Source: Immundisolibacter sp.
Lineage (GTDB): Bacteria > Pseudomonadota > Gammaproteobacteria > Immundisolibacterales > Immundisolibacteraceae
Direction of reading: 5' to 3'
NCBI RefSeq assembly: GCF_041601295.1
Contig: NZ_JBFIII010000003.1
Coordinates: 1-60,028 of the forward strand
Length of the DNA stretch: 60,028 nt
The notes under the pieces were generated by a model. That model did no database searches and was not told where the DNA came from. It saw only the letters and a list, made by a program, of their open reading frames with translations. The translations under genes and the position numbers were made by a program. Each line of letters opens with the position of its first letter. Position 1 is the first letter of the stretch. Shown here in pieces: positions 9,229-18,060 of the stretch.

Positions 9229-11118
9229 ATGCAGTTCGATCGCCCCTTCGACGTCATTGTGGTCGGCGCTGGCCATGCCGGTGTCGAGGCGGCGCTGGCG
9301 TCGGCCCGGATGGGCGCCGATACGCTGCTGCTGACCCATAGCCTTGAAAGTATCGGCCAGATGTCGTGCAATCCGGCCATCGGCGGCATCGGCAAGAGCC
9401 ACCTGGTGCGCGAGATCGATGCCTTGGGCGGAGCCATGGCGCACGCTGCGGATCTGGCCGGCATCCAGTTTCGGGTGCTCAATCGCAGCAAGGGACCGGC
9501 CGTGCGCGCGACGCGCGCCCAGGCCGACCGCGCTGTATACCGGCAGGTAGTGCGCAGGCTGGTGGAAGGGCAGCCCGGGCTGAGTCTGTTTCAGCAAAGC
9601 GTGGACGACCTGATCGTCGAAGACGGCCACTGCTGCGGCGTGGTCACGCAGATGGGGCTTTCGTTTCGCGCCCGCGCAGTGGTGCTTACCACAGGCACAT
9701 TCCTCGGCGGGGTTATCCACATCGGCGAGCAGCACTACGGCGGCGGGCGCGCCGGTGATGCGCCGGCCGTCGCGCTGGCGCGGCGCCTGCGCGAACTCGA
9801 CCTGCCGGCAGGACGCCTGAAGACCGGTACCCCGCCGCGCCTGGACGGGCGCAGCATCGACTACAGCGCGCTCAACGAGCAAGCTGGCGACACGCCGACG
9901 CCCGTGTTCTCCTTTCTTGGCAAGGCGGCCGAACACCCGCGCCAGGTGAGCTGCCACATCACCTATACCACCGCTCAGACGCACGATGTAATCCGCACCA
10001 ACCTGCACCGCTCGCCCATGTACTCGGGCGCCATAGAAGGCATCGGCCCGCGTTATTGCCCGTCGATCGAGGACAAGGTGGTGCGATTTGCCGACAAGCA
10101 GGCACACCAGATTTTTATTGAACCCGAGGGCCTGGACACGCACGAGGTGTACCCGAACGGCATCTCGACCAGTCTGCCGTTCGATGTGCAACTCGCCTTC
10201 GTGCGCGCCATCCCGGGCTTCGAACGGGTACACATCACACGCCCCGGCTACGCCATCGAGTACGACTACATCGACCCACGGGCGCTTAATCCGTGGCTGG
10301 AGACGCAGGCCATCGGCGACCTGTTCTTCGCCGGCCAGATCAACGGCACCACCGGCTACGAGGAAGCGGCTGCGCAAGGGCTGTTGGCGGGTCTGAATGC
10401 CGGCCTGCGCGCGCGCGGCGAGGCGCCCTGGTGGCCGCGCCGCGATGAAGCCTACATTGGCGTGCTGGTCGACGACCTCACCGCCCGCGGCACCGCCGAG
10501 CCGTACCGCATGTTCACCTCCCGAGCCGAGTACCGGCTATGGCTGCGTGAGGACAATGCCGACCAGCGCTTGACCGAAACCGGTCGCCGCCTGGGCCTGG
10601 TAAGTGACGCGCGCTGGGCGCGCTACAGCGCCAAGCGTGAGGCCATGGCCCGCGAAACGGTCCGTTTGGGCGGCATCCTGCTGCGGCCGCAGCAGCTTGA
10701 CGACGACAACAACGCGTTGCTCGGCGGGCCGCTCGGACGCGAAACCACGGCGCTTGAGCTGCTGCGTCGGCCCGGAATCTCCTACGCCAAGCTGCACCAG
10801 CTGCCCGGTACCGGCCAGGCCGATGGCGACACCGAGGCCACCACTCAGCTTGAAATTGACCTCAAGTACGACGGCTATCTCGCGCGCCAACGCACCGAAG
10901 TCGAGCGCCAACAACGACAGGAACACGCCGTCCTGGCCAGCGACCTCGACTACGCCGCGATCCGCGGTCTGTCGCATGAGGTGCAACAGAAACTTGCCGC
11001 GGCCAGACCGGTGACAGTCGGTCAGGCCAGCCGCGTACCCGGCGTGACCCCGGCCGCCATCTCCCTGTTGCTGGTGCATCTGAAGCGCCGCGGCGCCGCG
11101 TCGACTCATGCCGCCTAG
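9229..11118 (+). CDS. mnmG: tRNA uridine 5-carboxymethylaminomethyl modification enzyme MnmG (GidA)
   Basis: FAD-dependent partner of MnmE that forms cmnm5U at the wobble position of certain tRNAs. The N-terminal dinucleotide fold VIVVGAGHAGVEAALA follows the start, and GGIGKSHLVREIDALGG, KTGTPPRLDGRSID and the later EYDYIDPR segment are GidA signatures. The ATG at 9229 gives 629 residues, the normal length. Two upstream in-frame codons extend the frame to 9148 but fall in the miaB promoter region. The gene overlaps rsmG by 11 bp. A single sequence identical to a DnaA box lies inside it at 9713-9721, within a conserved protein segment. Confidence 0.97.
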   Translation: MQFDRPFDVIVVGAGHAGVEAALASARMGADTLLLTHSLESIGQMSCNPAIGGIGKSHLVREIDALGGAMAHAADLAGIQFRVLNRSKGPAVRATRAQADRAVYRQVVRRLVEGQPGLSLFQQSVDDLIVEDGHCCGVVTQMGLSFRARAVVLTTGTFLGGVIHIGEQHYGGGRAGDAPAVALARRLRELDLPAGRLKTGTPPRLDGRSIDYSALNEQAGDTPTPVFSFLGKAAEHPRQVSCHITYTTAQTHDVIRTNLHRSPMYSGAIEGIGPRYCPSIEDKVVRFADKQAHQIFIEPEGLDTHEVYPNGISTSLPFDVQLAFVRAIPGFERVHITRPGYAIEYDYIDPRALNPWLETQAIGDLFFAGQINGTTGYEEAAAQGLLAGLNAGLRARGEAPWWPRRDEAYIGVLVDDLTARGTAEPYRMFTSRAEYRLWLREDNADQRLTETGRRLGLVSDARWARYSAKREAMARETVRLGGILLRPQQLDDDNNALLGGPLGRETTALELLRRPGISYAKLHQLPGTGQADGDTEATTQLEIDLKYDGYLARQRTEVERQQRQEHAVLASDLDYAAIRGLSHEVQQKLAAARPVTVGQASRVPGVTPAAISLLLVHLKRRGAASTHAA

Positions 11119-11773
11119 GGCGCCGCTCGTCGGCGACTGGTCCGCGGCCGGCGCGCGGCTCGATAGCGGACTCGCGACACTCAAGCTGGACCTGCCGGAC
11201 GCGACTCGCCAGCGGATGATTGCCCTGCTGCAACTGCTGCGGGAGTGGAATCGCACCTTCAACCTGACCGCCGTGCACACGCCAGCCGACATGGTGACGC
11301 GCCACTTGCTGGACAGTCTGGCGGTGCTGGCCTATTTGCCGCCGGGCCCGCTGCTGGACGTGGGCACCGGCGCCGGCTTTCCCGGCCTGCCACTGGCACT
11401 GGCGCGGCCCGACACCCAGCACGTGCTGCTCGACAGCAACCTGAAGAAAACCCGCTTCGTTGAACACGCGGCACTCACACTTGGCATTGGCAACGTGCAG
11501 GTGGTGCGCGCCCGGGCCGAGGAGTACCAACCAGTACCCGAGTTTCCCGTGGTCATCGCGCGGGCCTTCGCGCCGTTGCCGCGGCTGCTGCGGCTGACCT
11601 GCAAGCTGTGCGTACCGGGCGGCCGGATACTGGCCTTGAAAGGTCCGACAGTGGAGGCCGAGCTGACTGACCTGCCAGCCGAGTTCACGCTCGTGGATAC
11701 CGTGACCTTGCCCGGCTTCGACGGCCCCGCCCGCCGCACCCTGGTGCTGCTCGATCGGCGGGTGGTCGGTTAA
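11108..11773 (+). CDS. rsmG: 16S rRNA m7G527 methyltransferase RsmG (GidB)
   Basis: SAM-dependent methyltransferase for G527 of 16S rRNA; loss gives low-level streptomycin resistance in other bacteria. The 221 residues contain EWNRTFNLTAV, the conserved HLLDSL motif and the SAM-binding LLDVGTGAGFPGLPLA loop, then the SNLKKTRFVEHAA helix. It overlaps mnmG by 11 bp and is 32 bp ahead of parA. The mnmG-rsmG-parA-parB order is ancestral in bacteria and often near the replication origin. Confidence 0.96.
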   Translation: MPPRAPLVGDWSAAGARLDSGLATLKLDLPDATRQRMIALLQLLREWNRTFNLTAVHTPADMVTRHLLDSLAVLAYLPPGPLLDVGTGAGFPGLPLALARPDTQHVLLDSNLKKTRFVEHAALTLGIGNVQVVRARAEEYQPVPEFPVVIARAFAPLPRLLRLTCKLCVPGGRILALKGPTVEAELTDLPAEFTLVDTVTLPGFDGPARRTLVLLDRRVVG

Positions 11774-11805
11774 AGTGCTCGTGCCCTGTAGCCCCTGAAC
11801 CGCGC

Positions 11806-12582
11806 ATGTCACGCATCATCGCAATCGCCAACCAGAAAGGTGGAGTCGGCAAAACCACCACCACCGTGAACCTGGCTGCCGGCCTGGCGCGTGCCGGGCG
11901 GCGGGTGCTGCTGATAGACCTCGATCCGCAGGGCAACGCGACCACCGGCAGCGGTATCGACAAACGCAGCGCCACACCGGGCGTGCTCGAAGTGCTGACC
12001 GGGGAAGCGCGGCTGACGCAGGCGCGACGCGCGGCCAGCGGCGGTTACGATGCCGTGCCGGCCAATGCCGACCTGACCGCCGCCAAGGTCATACTGTTTC
12101 AGCTTGACCGGCGCGAGTATCGCTTGCGCGATGCCCTGGCTCCCGTGGCCGGCGACTACGACTACATACTGATCGACTGCCCGCCGGCGCTCGATATGCT
12201 GACCGTGAACGCGCTGATTGCCGCCGGCTCGGTGCTGATCCCCATGCAATGCGAGTACTACGCCCTGGAGGGCCTTTCAGACTTGCTCGACACCATTGCC
12301 GACATCGCAACCCGGGCCAACCCGGCACTGCACGTCGAAGGCGTGTTGCGCAGCATGTTCGACCCGCGCAGCCGGCTGGCACGGGACGTGTCGGAACAGT
12401 TGCAAAGCCACTTCGGCGAACGCCTGTACCGAACCGTCATTCCGCGCAATGTGCGTCTGGCCGAAGCCCCCAGCCACGGCCTGCCGGTATTCGACTACGA
12501 CCGCAACTGCGTCGGTAGCACGGCGTTTCTTACCCTGGCCGGCGAAATGTTGCGCCGGCACACATCCACGGCGGCCGCATGA
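11806..12582 (+). CDS. parA: Chromosome partitioning ATPase ParA (Soj)
   Basis: Walker-type ATPase that moves ParB-bound origin regions. The deviant Walker A motif KGGVGKTTTTVNLA lies at the N-terminus, followed by DLDPQGNATTGSG and the DYILIDCPPALDMLT segment. At 258 residues it is the short chromosomal type without an N-terminal helix-turn-helix. Its stop overlaps the parB start by 4 bases, so the two are coupled. It is co-directional with mnmG and rsmG and probably co-transcribed. Confidence 0.95.
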   Translation: MSRIIAIANQKGGVGKTTTTVNLAAGLARAGRRVLLIDLDPQGNATTGSGIDKRSATPGVLEVLTGEARLTQARRAASGGYDAVPANADLTAAKVILFQLDRREYRLRDALAPVAGDYDYILIDCPPALDMLTVNALIAAGSVLIPMQCEYYALEGLSDLLDTIADIATRANPALHVEGVLRSMFDPRSRLARDVSEQLQSHFGERLYRTVIPRNVRLAEAPSHGLPVFDYDRNCVGSTAFLTLAGEMLRRHTSTAAA

Positions 12583-13418
12583 CACAAAAGCGAGGACTTG
12601 GCCGGGGCCTGGAGGCGCTGCTCAGCGCCAACCAACCGCCCACTGCGCAGGAACGTCTCACGCGCTTGCCGCTGGAACAGATCGAGCGCGGTCGCTTCCA
12701 GCCCCGGCGCCATTTTGGCGAGGAGGAGCTCACGGCGCTTGCCGACTCAATCCGTGCCCAGGGCGTGGTGCAACCGGTGCTGGTACGCCGTACCGATGAT
12801 CAGCGCTACGAGTTGATCGCCGGCGAACGACGCTGGCGGGCAGCTCAACTGGCCGGTTTGCACGAGATACCGGCCATCGTGCGCGATATTCCCGACGAAG
12901 CGGCCGCCGCGGTGGCGCTGATCGAGAACATTCAGCGTCAGGATCTGAACGCGATGGAAGAAGCGGACGCGCTCGAACGACTGACGCGCGAATTTGGCCT
13001 CACCCACGAGCAGGTGGCTCGCGCCGTCGGTCGCTCCCGGGTGGCGGTCAGCAACCTGCTGCGCCTGCGCCAGCTGACGCCGCCGGTCAAAGCGATGCTG
13101 GAAAGCCGCCAGCTCGACATGGGCCACGCCCGGGCGCTGCTGGCGTTGGATGGAAACCTCCAGCACGAGATTGCGCAGCGCGTAGTGACCAAGGATCTGT
13201 CGGTTCGGCAGACCGAACAGCTGGTGGCGCGCCAGCTGCGGGGCGAGACAACACCATCGCCGCGGGCACAAAGTGCTGACCTGCAACGCCTCGAGAAAAC
13301 CTTGTCAGAACGCCTGGGCGCCAGCGTACATATCGAACACGGCCGCCGCGGTGGACGCCTGGTGATTCACTACACCACGCTGGACGAACTCGACGGCATC
13401 CTAGGCCATATTCGGTAG
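12579..13418 (+). CDS. parB: Chromosome partitioning protein ParB (Spo0J)
   Basis: CTPase and DNA-binding protein that loads at parS and spreads along DNA. The N-terminal segment GLGRGLEALLS is typical of chromosomal ParB. The nuclease-like core has the CTP-binding GERRWRAAQLAG and ENIQRQDLN motifs, and the helix-turn-helix covers HEQVARAVGRSRVAVSNLLR. The C-terminal dimer domain ends the 279 residues. I looked for a parS palindrome (consensus TGTTTCACGTGAAACA) near the gene and found none. No atp operon follows, unlike the gene order in E. coli and Pseudomonas. Confidence 0.95.
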   Translation: MTQKRGLGRGLEALLSANQPPTAQERLTRLPLEQIERGRFQPRRHFGEEELTALADSIRAQGVVQPVLVRRTDDQRYELIAGERRWRAAQLAGLHEIPAIVRDIPDEAAAAVALIENIQRQDLNAMEEADALERLTREFGLTHEQVARAVGRSRVAVSNLLRLRQLTPPVKAMLESRQLDMGHARALLALDGNLQHEIAQRVVTKDLSVRQTEQLVARQLRGETTPSPRAQSADLQRLEKTLSERLGASVHIEHGRRGGRLVIHYTTLDELDGILGHIR

Positions 13419-13437
13419 CCCGCCACCGCCGAACAAC

Positions 13438-15636
13438 TCAACTGCGGCCGCTACGCTCGGTAATGATGACTTCCTCCACCTCGTGCGCCGCCGCGGTCAA
13501 CCCACGTCGGCGTAGCAGGGCTTCCAGGCTGCCGATTTCTGCGTCCGGCGCCTGCTCGACGTCCGAGGCCTGCGCGCGGTCGTCGCCGGCCTGTTTATCC
13601 TGGTCCGAAACTGGCTCCTCGGATATCTGATCGTCAGTACCGGATTCGTCAGACAACTCCGCGTCGTGGTCGGATTCGTCGCCGACATCGTTGGCGTCCA
13701 CGTCCATCCCGCGATCCAGATCGACCTCGTCGGTTTCGCCAATCGGGTCCTCGGCGTGGAACTGATCGCTGTGCGCCTCCGGCGCAACCCCGCCAGGCAA
13801 GTCCAGGGCGGCTGCGTCTTCCAGGTCCAGCTCGGCGGCAAGGTCATCCAAGCTCACTATTTCTTCCGATCCGTTGTACTCATCATCCTTGGGAGCAGGG
13901 TCCACATCCATGGCTTTCCCAGGTCCACGTGATGACACGGTCTTTGGTGCGCCATCGGTCATGAACGACTCGATAGCCGATGCTTCCTCCCAGTCCCACA
14001 GCGATTGACCCGCCCGAACACGCTGATAAATCTCGTCCAGGGTCTCCAGGAACGCTTCCTGCTCGAACATCGACACCCCGCCCTGATCCATGCCCTGGCG
14101 CAACTGGCGCAACAGACGGGGGCGCAGTTCCTCCAGGCGCTGCGCGGCTGCGCCTTCCCGGGGCACCAGACTCCACAGCAGGGCATCGACGCTGGCCAAG
14201 GCCTGCCGCCACGGCGAGGCTTCCGCGCCATAACGCTCCAGGCAGTCGATCAAATACTGGCGCCAGTGACTGCGCAGGAAAACATCGACCGGATCGGGTA
14301 GGCGACCGGACTTGGCAAGACGCTGCGTCAGTTCCGCGTCGACACGCGCCGACAAAGCCTGATGACGTGATTCCGTCTCGCCGATGGCCTTGCCCGATGG
14401 CATGGCCAGAGAACGCAAATCGGCCAATCCGCTTTCGGTTGCGGCAGCGAAAGCCCGGTGATCGTCCATGCACGACTCACCAACACTGTCGATCAAGGCA
14501 GCCAGCACGTCGTGCTGAGGGGGCAGCAGCGGTTCCCGCCAGGTACGGGTCACGGCGATCAACTGATCAAAGAAGCGCCGCCCAAGATGCGATCGGCGCG
14601 CCAGTACGGCCCGGTCGCGCAAGGCAAGCCGCAGAAACGGAATCTGCAATCTGGCGATCTGTAGCCGGGCCGACACCGGAACCGCAATATCGGTAAACAC
14701 CGAATCGAACAACAACGCCACCATGTCCAGCACCATTTGCTGAGACAGGTCCGAGACCGGTGGCGTTACCTGCCGGGTGGCAATCCGCGCCAGATCAATG
14801 GACGCCGAACGACTGCGACTTCCTGGCCGGTCATGCTGCTGCAAGGTAGCCAGTAGTTTGAGCGCCTCATTGCCCTGCCCCGCCTCGCCACCGGCCAGCG
14901 CGCGCTGTATCAGGGCACTCAGGTCGATGTCACCCCCGTCGGGGGCCTCAAACGGCGAGTTCGGCTGCCGATCGATCTCCAACACGGGCAGATCCGTTGC
15001 ATCGGCGGACAGGGGCGTCAAAGCCCCTTCCGGGGTCGTCAGGTCCTGCGCCAGGGAGCGATAGATTTCCGGCAGGGCAACGCCCACATGACGCTCGAAA
15101 AACTTGATCACGATAAGCCGGACAGCGGGGTCGGCCGGCGTGTCGCGGCAAGCCGCCTCAAACGCGGCGAATACCTGTCTGGGGCCGAGTATCTGGTCGC
15201 CGTCGGGAATACCAACCGCCAGCGCGACCCCATCGCGTACCGCTCGCAGGGCGTCTGCGCAGTCGGTTTCGGCACGCCGCACCGCGGCGGTAAAGGCCAT
15301 GACCTCGCTGCGATCGGCGCCGGATTCGCGCCGCGCGCCCGGCCCCTCGCCACGCTCAACCGCCTGCCAGCAGGCATCAAGGTCGGCGACGAATCGATTC
15401 TCTATGGTTTCCCGGCCGAGCCGCAGTTCGCGTATGGCGTCAAAGTAGTTGCTACGCTCAAGATCACCATCGGCCTCCTGGGCCAGATCAAACAGGGCAT
15501 CGTCGAGCTTGCCGAGCATGGTGGTAAACGCACCCCGCACGGACGCCATGAACGCCTGCTGCGCGGACGCGAGAACATCACCAACGGAATTCCGTTCGGC
15601 ATCAATATCGGTCTTACTGGATTTTGAACGGCCCAT
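13438..15636 (-). CDS. DUF1631 family protein with acidic C-terminal region
   Basis: A 732-residue protein resembling the DUF1631 family, often mislabelled thymidine phosphorylase; function unknown. Family-like segments include LIVIKFFERHVG, LFDSVFTDIAVPVSARLQI and WRQYLIDCLERYG. Between about residues 560 and 700 the chain becomes strongly acidic and low in complexity, rich in Asp and Glu, before a short C-terminal helix (LEALLRRRGLTAAAHEVEEV). The ATG at 15636 is preceded by AAGGATCCC, a good ribosome binding site, so I prefer it to the longest frame at 15687. It follows a PilZ gene on the same strand by 38 bp and is convergent with parB across 19 bp. Confidence 0.78.
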   Translation of the reverse strand: MGRSKSSKTDIDAERNSVGDVLASAQQAFMASVRGAFTTMLGKLDDALFDLAQEADGDLERSNYFDAIRELRLGRETIENRFVADLDACWQAVERGEGPGARRESGADRSEVMAFTAAVRRAETDCADALRAVRDGVALAVGIPDGDQILGPRQVFAAFEAACRDTPADPAVRLIVIKFFERHVGVALPEIYRSLAQDLTTPEGALTPLSADATDLPVLEIDRQPNSPFEAPDGGDIDLSALIQRALAGGEAGQGNEALKLLATLQQHDRPGSRSRSASIDLARIATRQVTPPVSDLSQQMVLDMVALLFDSVFTDIAVPVSARLQIARLQIPFLRLALRDRAVLARRSHLGRRFFDQLIAVTRTWREPLLPPQHDVLAALIDSVGESCMDDHRAFAAATESGLADLRSLAMPSGKAIGETESRHQALSARVDAELTQRLAKSGRLPDPVDVFLRSHWRQYLIDCLERYGAEASPWRQALASVDALLWSLVPREGAAAQRLEELRPRLLRQLRQGMDQGGVSMFEQEAFLETLDEIYQRVRAGQSLWDWEEASAIESFMTDGAPKTVSSRGPGKAMDVDPAPKDDEYNGSEEIVSLDDLAAELDLEDAAALDLPGGVAPEAHSDQFHAEDPIGETDEVDLDRGMDVDANDVGDESDHDAELSDESGTDDQISEEPVSDQDKQAGDDRAQASDVEQAPDAEIGSLEALLRRRGLTAAAHEVEEVIITERSGRS

Positions 15637-15674
15637 GGGATCCTTCACAGCAACTGTTGAAACATCGCCCAGGC

Positions 15675-16061
15675 TCAGGCGAAACAACGCTGCCAGCGCG
15701 CCAGATCATCACCTGGCACCGGCGTGAGTTGAATTCCGTGCAGGTAATCCGGCGTCACATGGCGCGACCAGCGCACCTCTCCGCAAAGGAAGAACTTCCC
15801 CGGCACGCTGGTGACGTTGACCCATAATTCAAGCCGCGCGCCGACCGCCAATTCCCGCTCCAGCCACAGGCCGATCCCGGCCGCGGAGACGTCGCAGGTC
15901 CGTGCTGGCAAGGTCGCGCCAGCCAGTTCCGGCGCCGCATCGGCGCTGACAATCTGTATCAGCAGGCGTTCGTCGCGAGACCGTCGGCGGTCGTAACGAC
16001 GCTCCGCAGAATCGTGGTGGGCGGTATCGGCGCCCGATACCAACTTAATGGTGGCAGTCAT
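15675..16061 (-). CDS. PilZ-domain protein (probable cyclic-di-GMP effector)
   Basis: A 128-residue single-domain PilZ-like protein. The arginine-rich segment ERRYDRRRSRDERL, followed about 35 residues later by CDVSAAGIGLWLER, fits the RxxxR and D/N-x-S-x-x-G elements that bind cyclic di-GMP. The rest is a beta-barrel-like pattern ending in a short helix. The frame is open to 16217, but the ATG at 16061 puts the PilZ motif near the N-terminus as usual. The DUF1631 gene follows on the same strand, so the two may be co-transcribed. No target process can be read from the sequence. Confidence 0.75.
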   Translation of the reverse strand: MTATIKLVSGADTAHHDSAERRYDRRRSRDERLLIQIVSADAAPELAGATLPARTCDVSAAGIGLWLERELAVGARLELWVNVTSVPGKFFLCGEVRWSRHVTPDYLHGIQLTPVPGDDLARWQRCFA

Positions 16062-16122
16062 AGGTGCGTCCCAGTGAATCCGGCTCCCCGTGCTCGGCAT
16101 ATCGGACCGAGCGGGCCAAACT

Positions 16123-16830
16123 TTAATGTGGGGGTTGCCAGACGCCGGCCGTTGCCGTTTGCGAGGCCAGGGCGTGCGCGGCACGCGTGGTTTGCGGCAA
16201 CCGGAACCGGGTGACACAGGCCATTACCAGGCTCAGCGCTGTATCCAGGCTCACCCGATGGCCAACTGACACATAGATGGGCCGCACGCCGACTCGGCTG
16301 CGTAGCACGGCGCCAATCACCTCATCGCCGTCACGCAAGGGTGCCCATGCGCCGCGGCGGTCCGGCACCGCCTGGTGCTTGCCGACCAACCGGGTCTTCG
16401 CCACTCCGATACTCGGCAAGCCAGTGAGTATCCCGAGGTGGCATGCAATGCCAAAGCGGCGTGGGTGGGCGATGCCCTGGCCGTCGACCAGCAGCACGTC
16501 CGGCGGGTGGACCAGTCGGCGTAGCGCTTCCAGAACCACCGGCAATTCGCGAAACGACAACAGCCCCGGAATATAGGGAAATGTCACCGACTGCCCGGCC
16601 AGCACGTGTTCAAGCGAGTCCAGCCCGGGAAACGACAACACCGCCACCGCGGCGCGAGCCCAGGCAGGCATCGGAAAGCCGACGTCCACTCCGGCGACCC
16701 GGCGGACGGCGCCCAGGACATCGTGCCGGACCACGCGACCGCTGAGCGCTCGTTGTACTGCCACGGCCTGGGCCGGCGTACGCGGCCAGGCAGCAAGGCC
16801 GATGCTATCCTCAGCCTGCATGTCCGACAT
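16123..16830 (-). CDS. nfi: Endonuclease V (deoxyinosine 3' endonuclease)
   Basis: DNA repair nuclease that cleaves one phosphodiester 3' of deoxyinosine. Conserved family parts are all visible: the GVDVGF active-site aspartate segment, FPYIPGLLSFRE, LLVDGQGIAHPRRFG, and IGVAKTRLVGK with GHRVSLDTAL. The length of 235 residues is near the 223 of E. coli Nfi. Start candidates are ATG at 16830 and ATG at 16821; both lie on top of the start region of the divergent thioesterase gene. The C-terminal extension past TRAAHALAS is slightly longer than in E. coli. Confidence 0.93.
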   Translation of the reverse strand: MSDMQAEDSIGLAAWPRTPAQAVAVQRALSGRVVRHDVLGAVRRVAGVDVGFPMPAWARAAVAVLSFPGLDSLEHVLAGQSVTFPYIPGLLSFRELPVVLEALRRLVHPPDVLLVDGQGIAHPRRFGIACHLGILTGLPSIGVAKTRLVGKHQAVPDRRGAWAPLRDGDEVIGAVLRSRVGVRPIYVSVGHRVSLDTALSLVMACVTRFRLPQTTRAAHALASQTATAGVWQPPH

Positions 16831-17269
16831 TAGCCCGCCCGACGCCCTGGCCGCTTCCGTCGCCCGCGAACTTTACGTTCGCGACCTGGCGGCCCAACAC
16901 CTTGGCATCGCGGTGCAGCACTGCGGCGCCGGCAGCGCCGTGCTCACCATGACGGTGCAGGAGTCGATGCTCAACGGTCATGGCAGCTGCCACGGCGGGT
17001 TTATTTTCAGCCTGGCAGACACCGCCTTTGCCTATGCCTGTAATAGCGGTAACGAGTTGACCGTGGCACAGCATTGCAGCATCGATTACCTACGCCCGGC
17101 ACGGGCCGGCGAGCTGCTGACCGCAAGCGCCCGGCAGCTGGAGCGCCGCCCGCGCAGTGGCGTCTATGATGTCGACGTGCGCGACCAGGACGGCAGTCTG
17201 ATCGCACTGTTTCGGGGCCTTGCCCGCAGTCGTCCCGGGCAGACGGTGATCGACCACCAGGAGCTCTGA
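16820..17269 (+). CDS. PaaI-family acyl-CoA thioesterase
   Basis: Hotdog-fold thioesterase of the PaaI (hydroxyphenylacetyl-CoA thioesterase) type. The 149 residues hold the typical NGHGSCHGGFIFSLADTAF segment, which includes the catalytic aspartate region, followed by YLRPARAGELLTASA. No phenylacetate pathway genes are nearby, so the substrate is open; many PaaI homologues act as housekeeping thioesterases. The ATG at 16820 shares bases with a possible ATG of endonuclease V on the other strand. An upstream in-frame ATG at 16802 would add six residues. The mazG gene ends 6 bp downstream, convergent. Confidence 0.82.
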   Translation: MSDISPPDALAASVARELYVRDLAAQHLGIAVQHCGAGSAVLTMTVQESMLNGHGSCHGGFIFSLADTAFAYACNSGNELTVAQHCSIDYLRPARAGELLTASARQLERRPRSGVYDVDVRDQDGSLIALFRGLARSRPGQTVIDHQEL

Positions 17270-17274
17270 GCAGG

Positions 17275-18060
17275 TCAAAGACCCTGCGCCTTGGCGGCAT
17301 CCCATAGCTGATCCAGTTCCTCCAGCGTGCAGTCCCGGGCGGACCGACCGACCTGGCGCAGACGCGCTTCGATATAGGCGAAACGGCGCTCGAACTTGGC
17401 ATTGCCGCCGCGCAGGCTGTCCTCCGCATCAAGGTCCAGATGCCGGGCCAGATTGGCCAGCACGAACAACACATCACCCAGTTCGTCCGCCACCGCCGCG
17501 CGGTCGCCCTCAGACAAGGCCTCGCGCATCTCGGCCAGTTCCTCGTCGAGCTTGTTCAACACCGGCGTCACGTCTGGCCAGTCGAAACCCACACCTGCTG
17601 CGCGCTGCTGTAATTTTTGCGCCCGACGCAAAGCCGGCAAGGCCAGCGCTATGCCGGCAAGGACTCCGTCGTCAGCGCCCGGTCGTGTCGCCCGCTCCGC
17701 CTGCTTGGCGGCCTCCCAGGCAGCGGCACGCTCGGCATCGGTTTCGAAAACGGCATCCCCGAAGACGTGCGGATGGCGGCGCTGCAATTTGTCGCAGATC
17801 GTAGCCGCCACGTCCTCGAAGTCGAACAGGCCGGCTTCCTGCGCCATCTGCGCGTGAAACACCACCTGCAACAGCAGGTCACCAAGCTCCTGGCGCAGAT
17901 CGTCAAAATCCGCCCGCGCTATGGCGTCTGCGACCTCATAGGCTTCTTCGAGGGTATACGGCGCCACGCTGGCGAAATCCTGTTTCAGATCCCAGGCGCA
18001 GCCATGCTGCGGATCGCGCAGGTGGGCCATGAGTTCGAGCAGGCGGCGCGTGTGTTGCAT
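17275..18060 (-). CDS. mazG: Nucleoside triphosphate pyrophosphohydrolase MazG
   Basis: Hydrolyses NTPs to NMP and pyrophosphate, cleaning nucleotide pools and lowering ppGpp signalling under starvation in E. coli. The two tandem MazG domains are visible: the first with CAWDLKQDFASVAPYTLEEAYEV and EELGDLL-like LRQELGDLLLQVVFH, the second with LDEELAEMREAL and DELGDVLFVLANLARH. Both EExxE/ExxD metal sites look intact. The 261 residues match E. coli MazG (263). It lies next to endonuclease V and a thioesterase, a loose housekeeping cluster around nucleotide and metabolite damage. Confidence 0.95.
   Translation of the reverse strand: MQHTRRLLELMAHLRDPQHGCAWDLKQDFASVAPYTLEEAYEVADAIARADFDDLRQELGDLLLQVVFHAQMAQEAGLFDFEDVAATICDKLQRRHPHVFGDAVFETDAERAAAWEAAKQAERATRPGADDGVLAGIALALPALRRAQKLQQRAAGVGFDWPDVTPVLNKLDEELAEMREALSEGDRAAVADELGDVLFVLANLARHLDLDAEDSLRGGNAKFERRFAYIEARLRQVGRSARDCTLEELDQLWDAAKAQGL

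Noticed and set aside
9713..9721. Sequence identical to the DnaA box consensus TTATCCACA
   Set aside because: It lies alone inside the conserved GVIHIGE segment of mnmG, with no cluster of boxes or AT-rich stretch around it, so coding constraint explains it.
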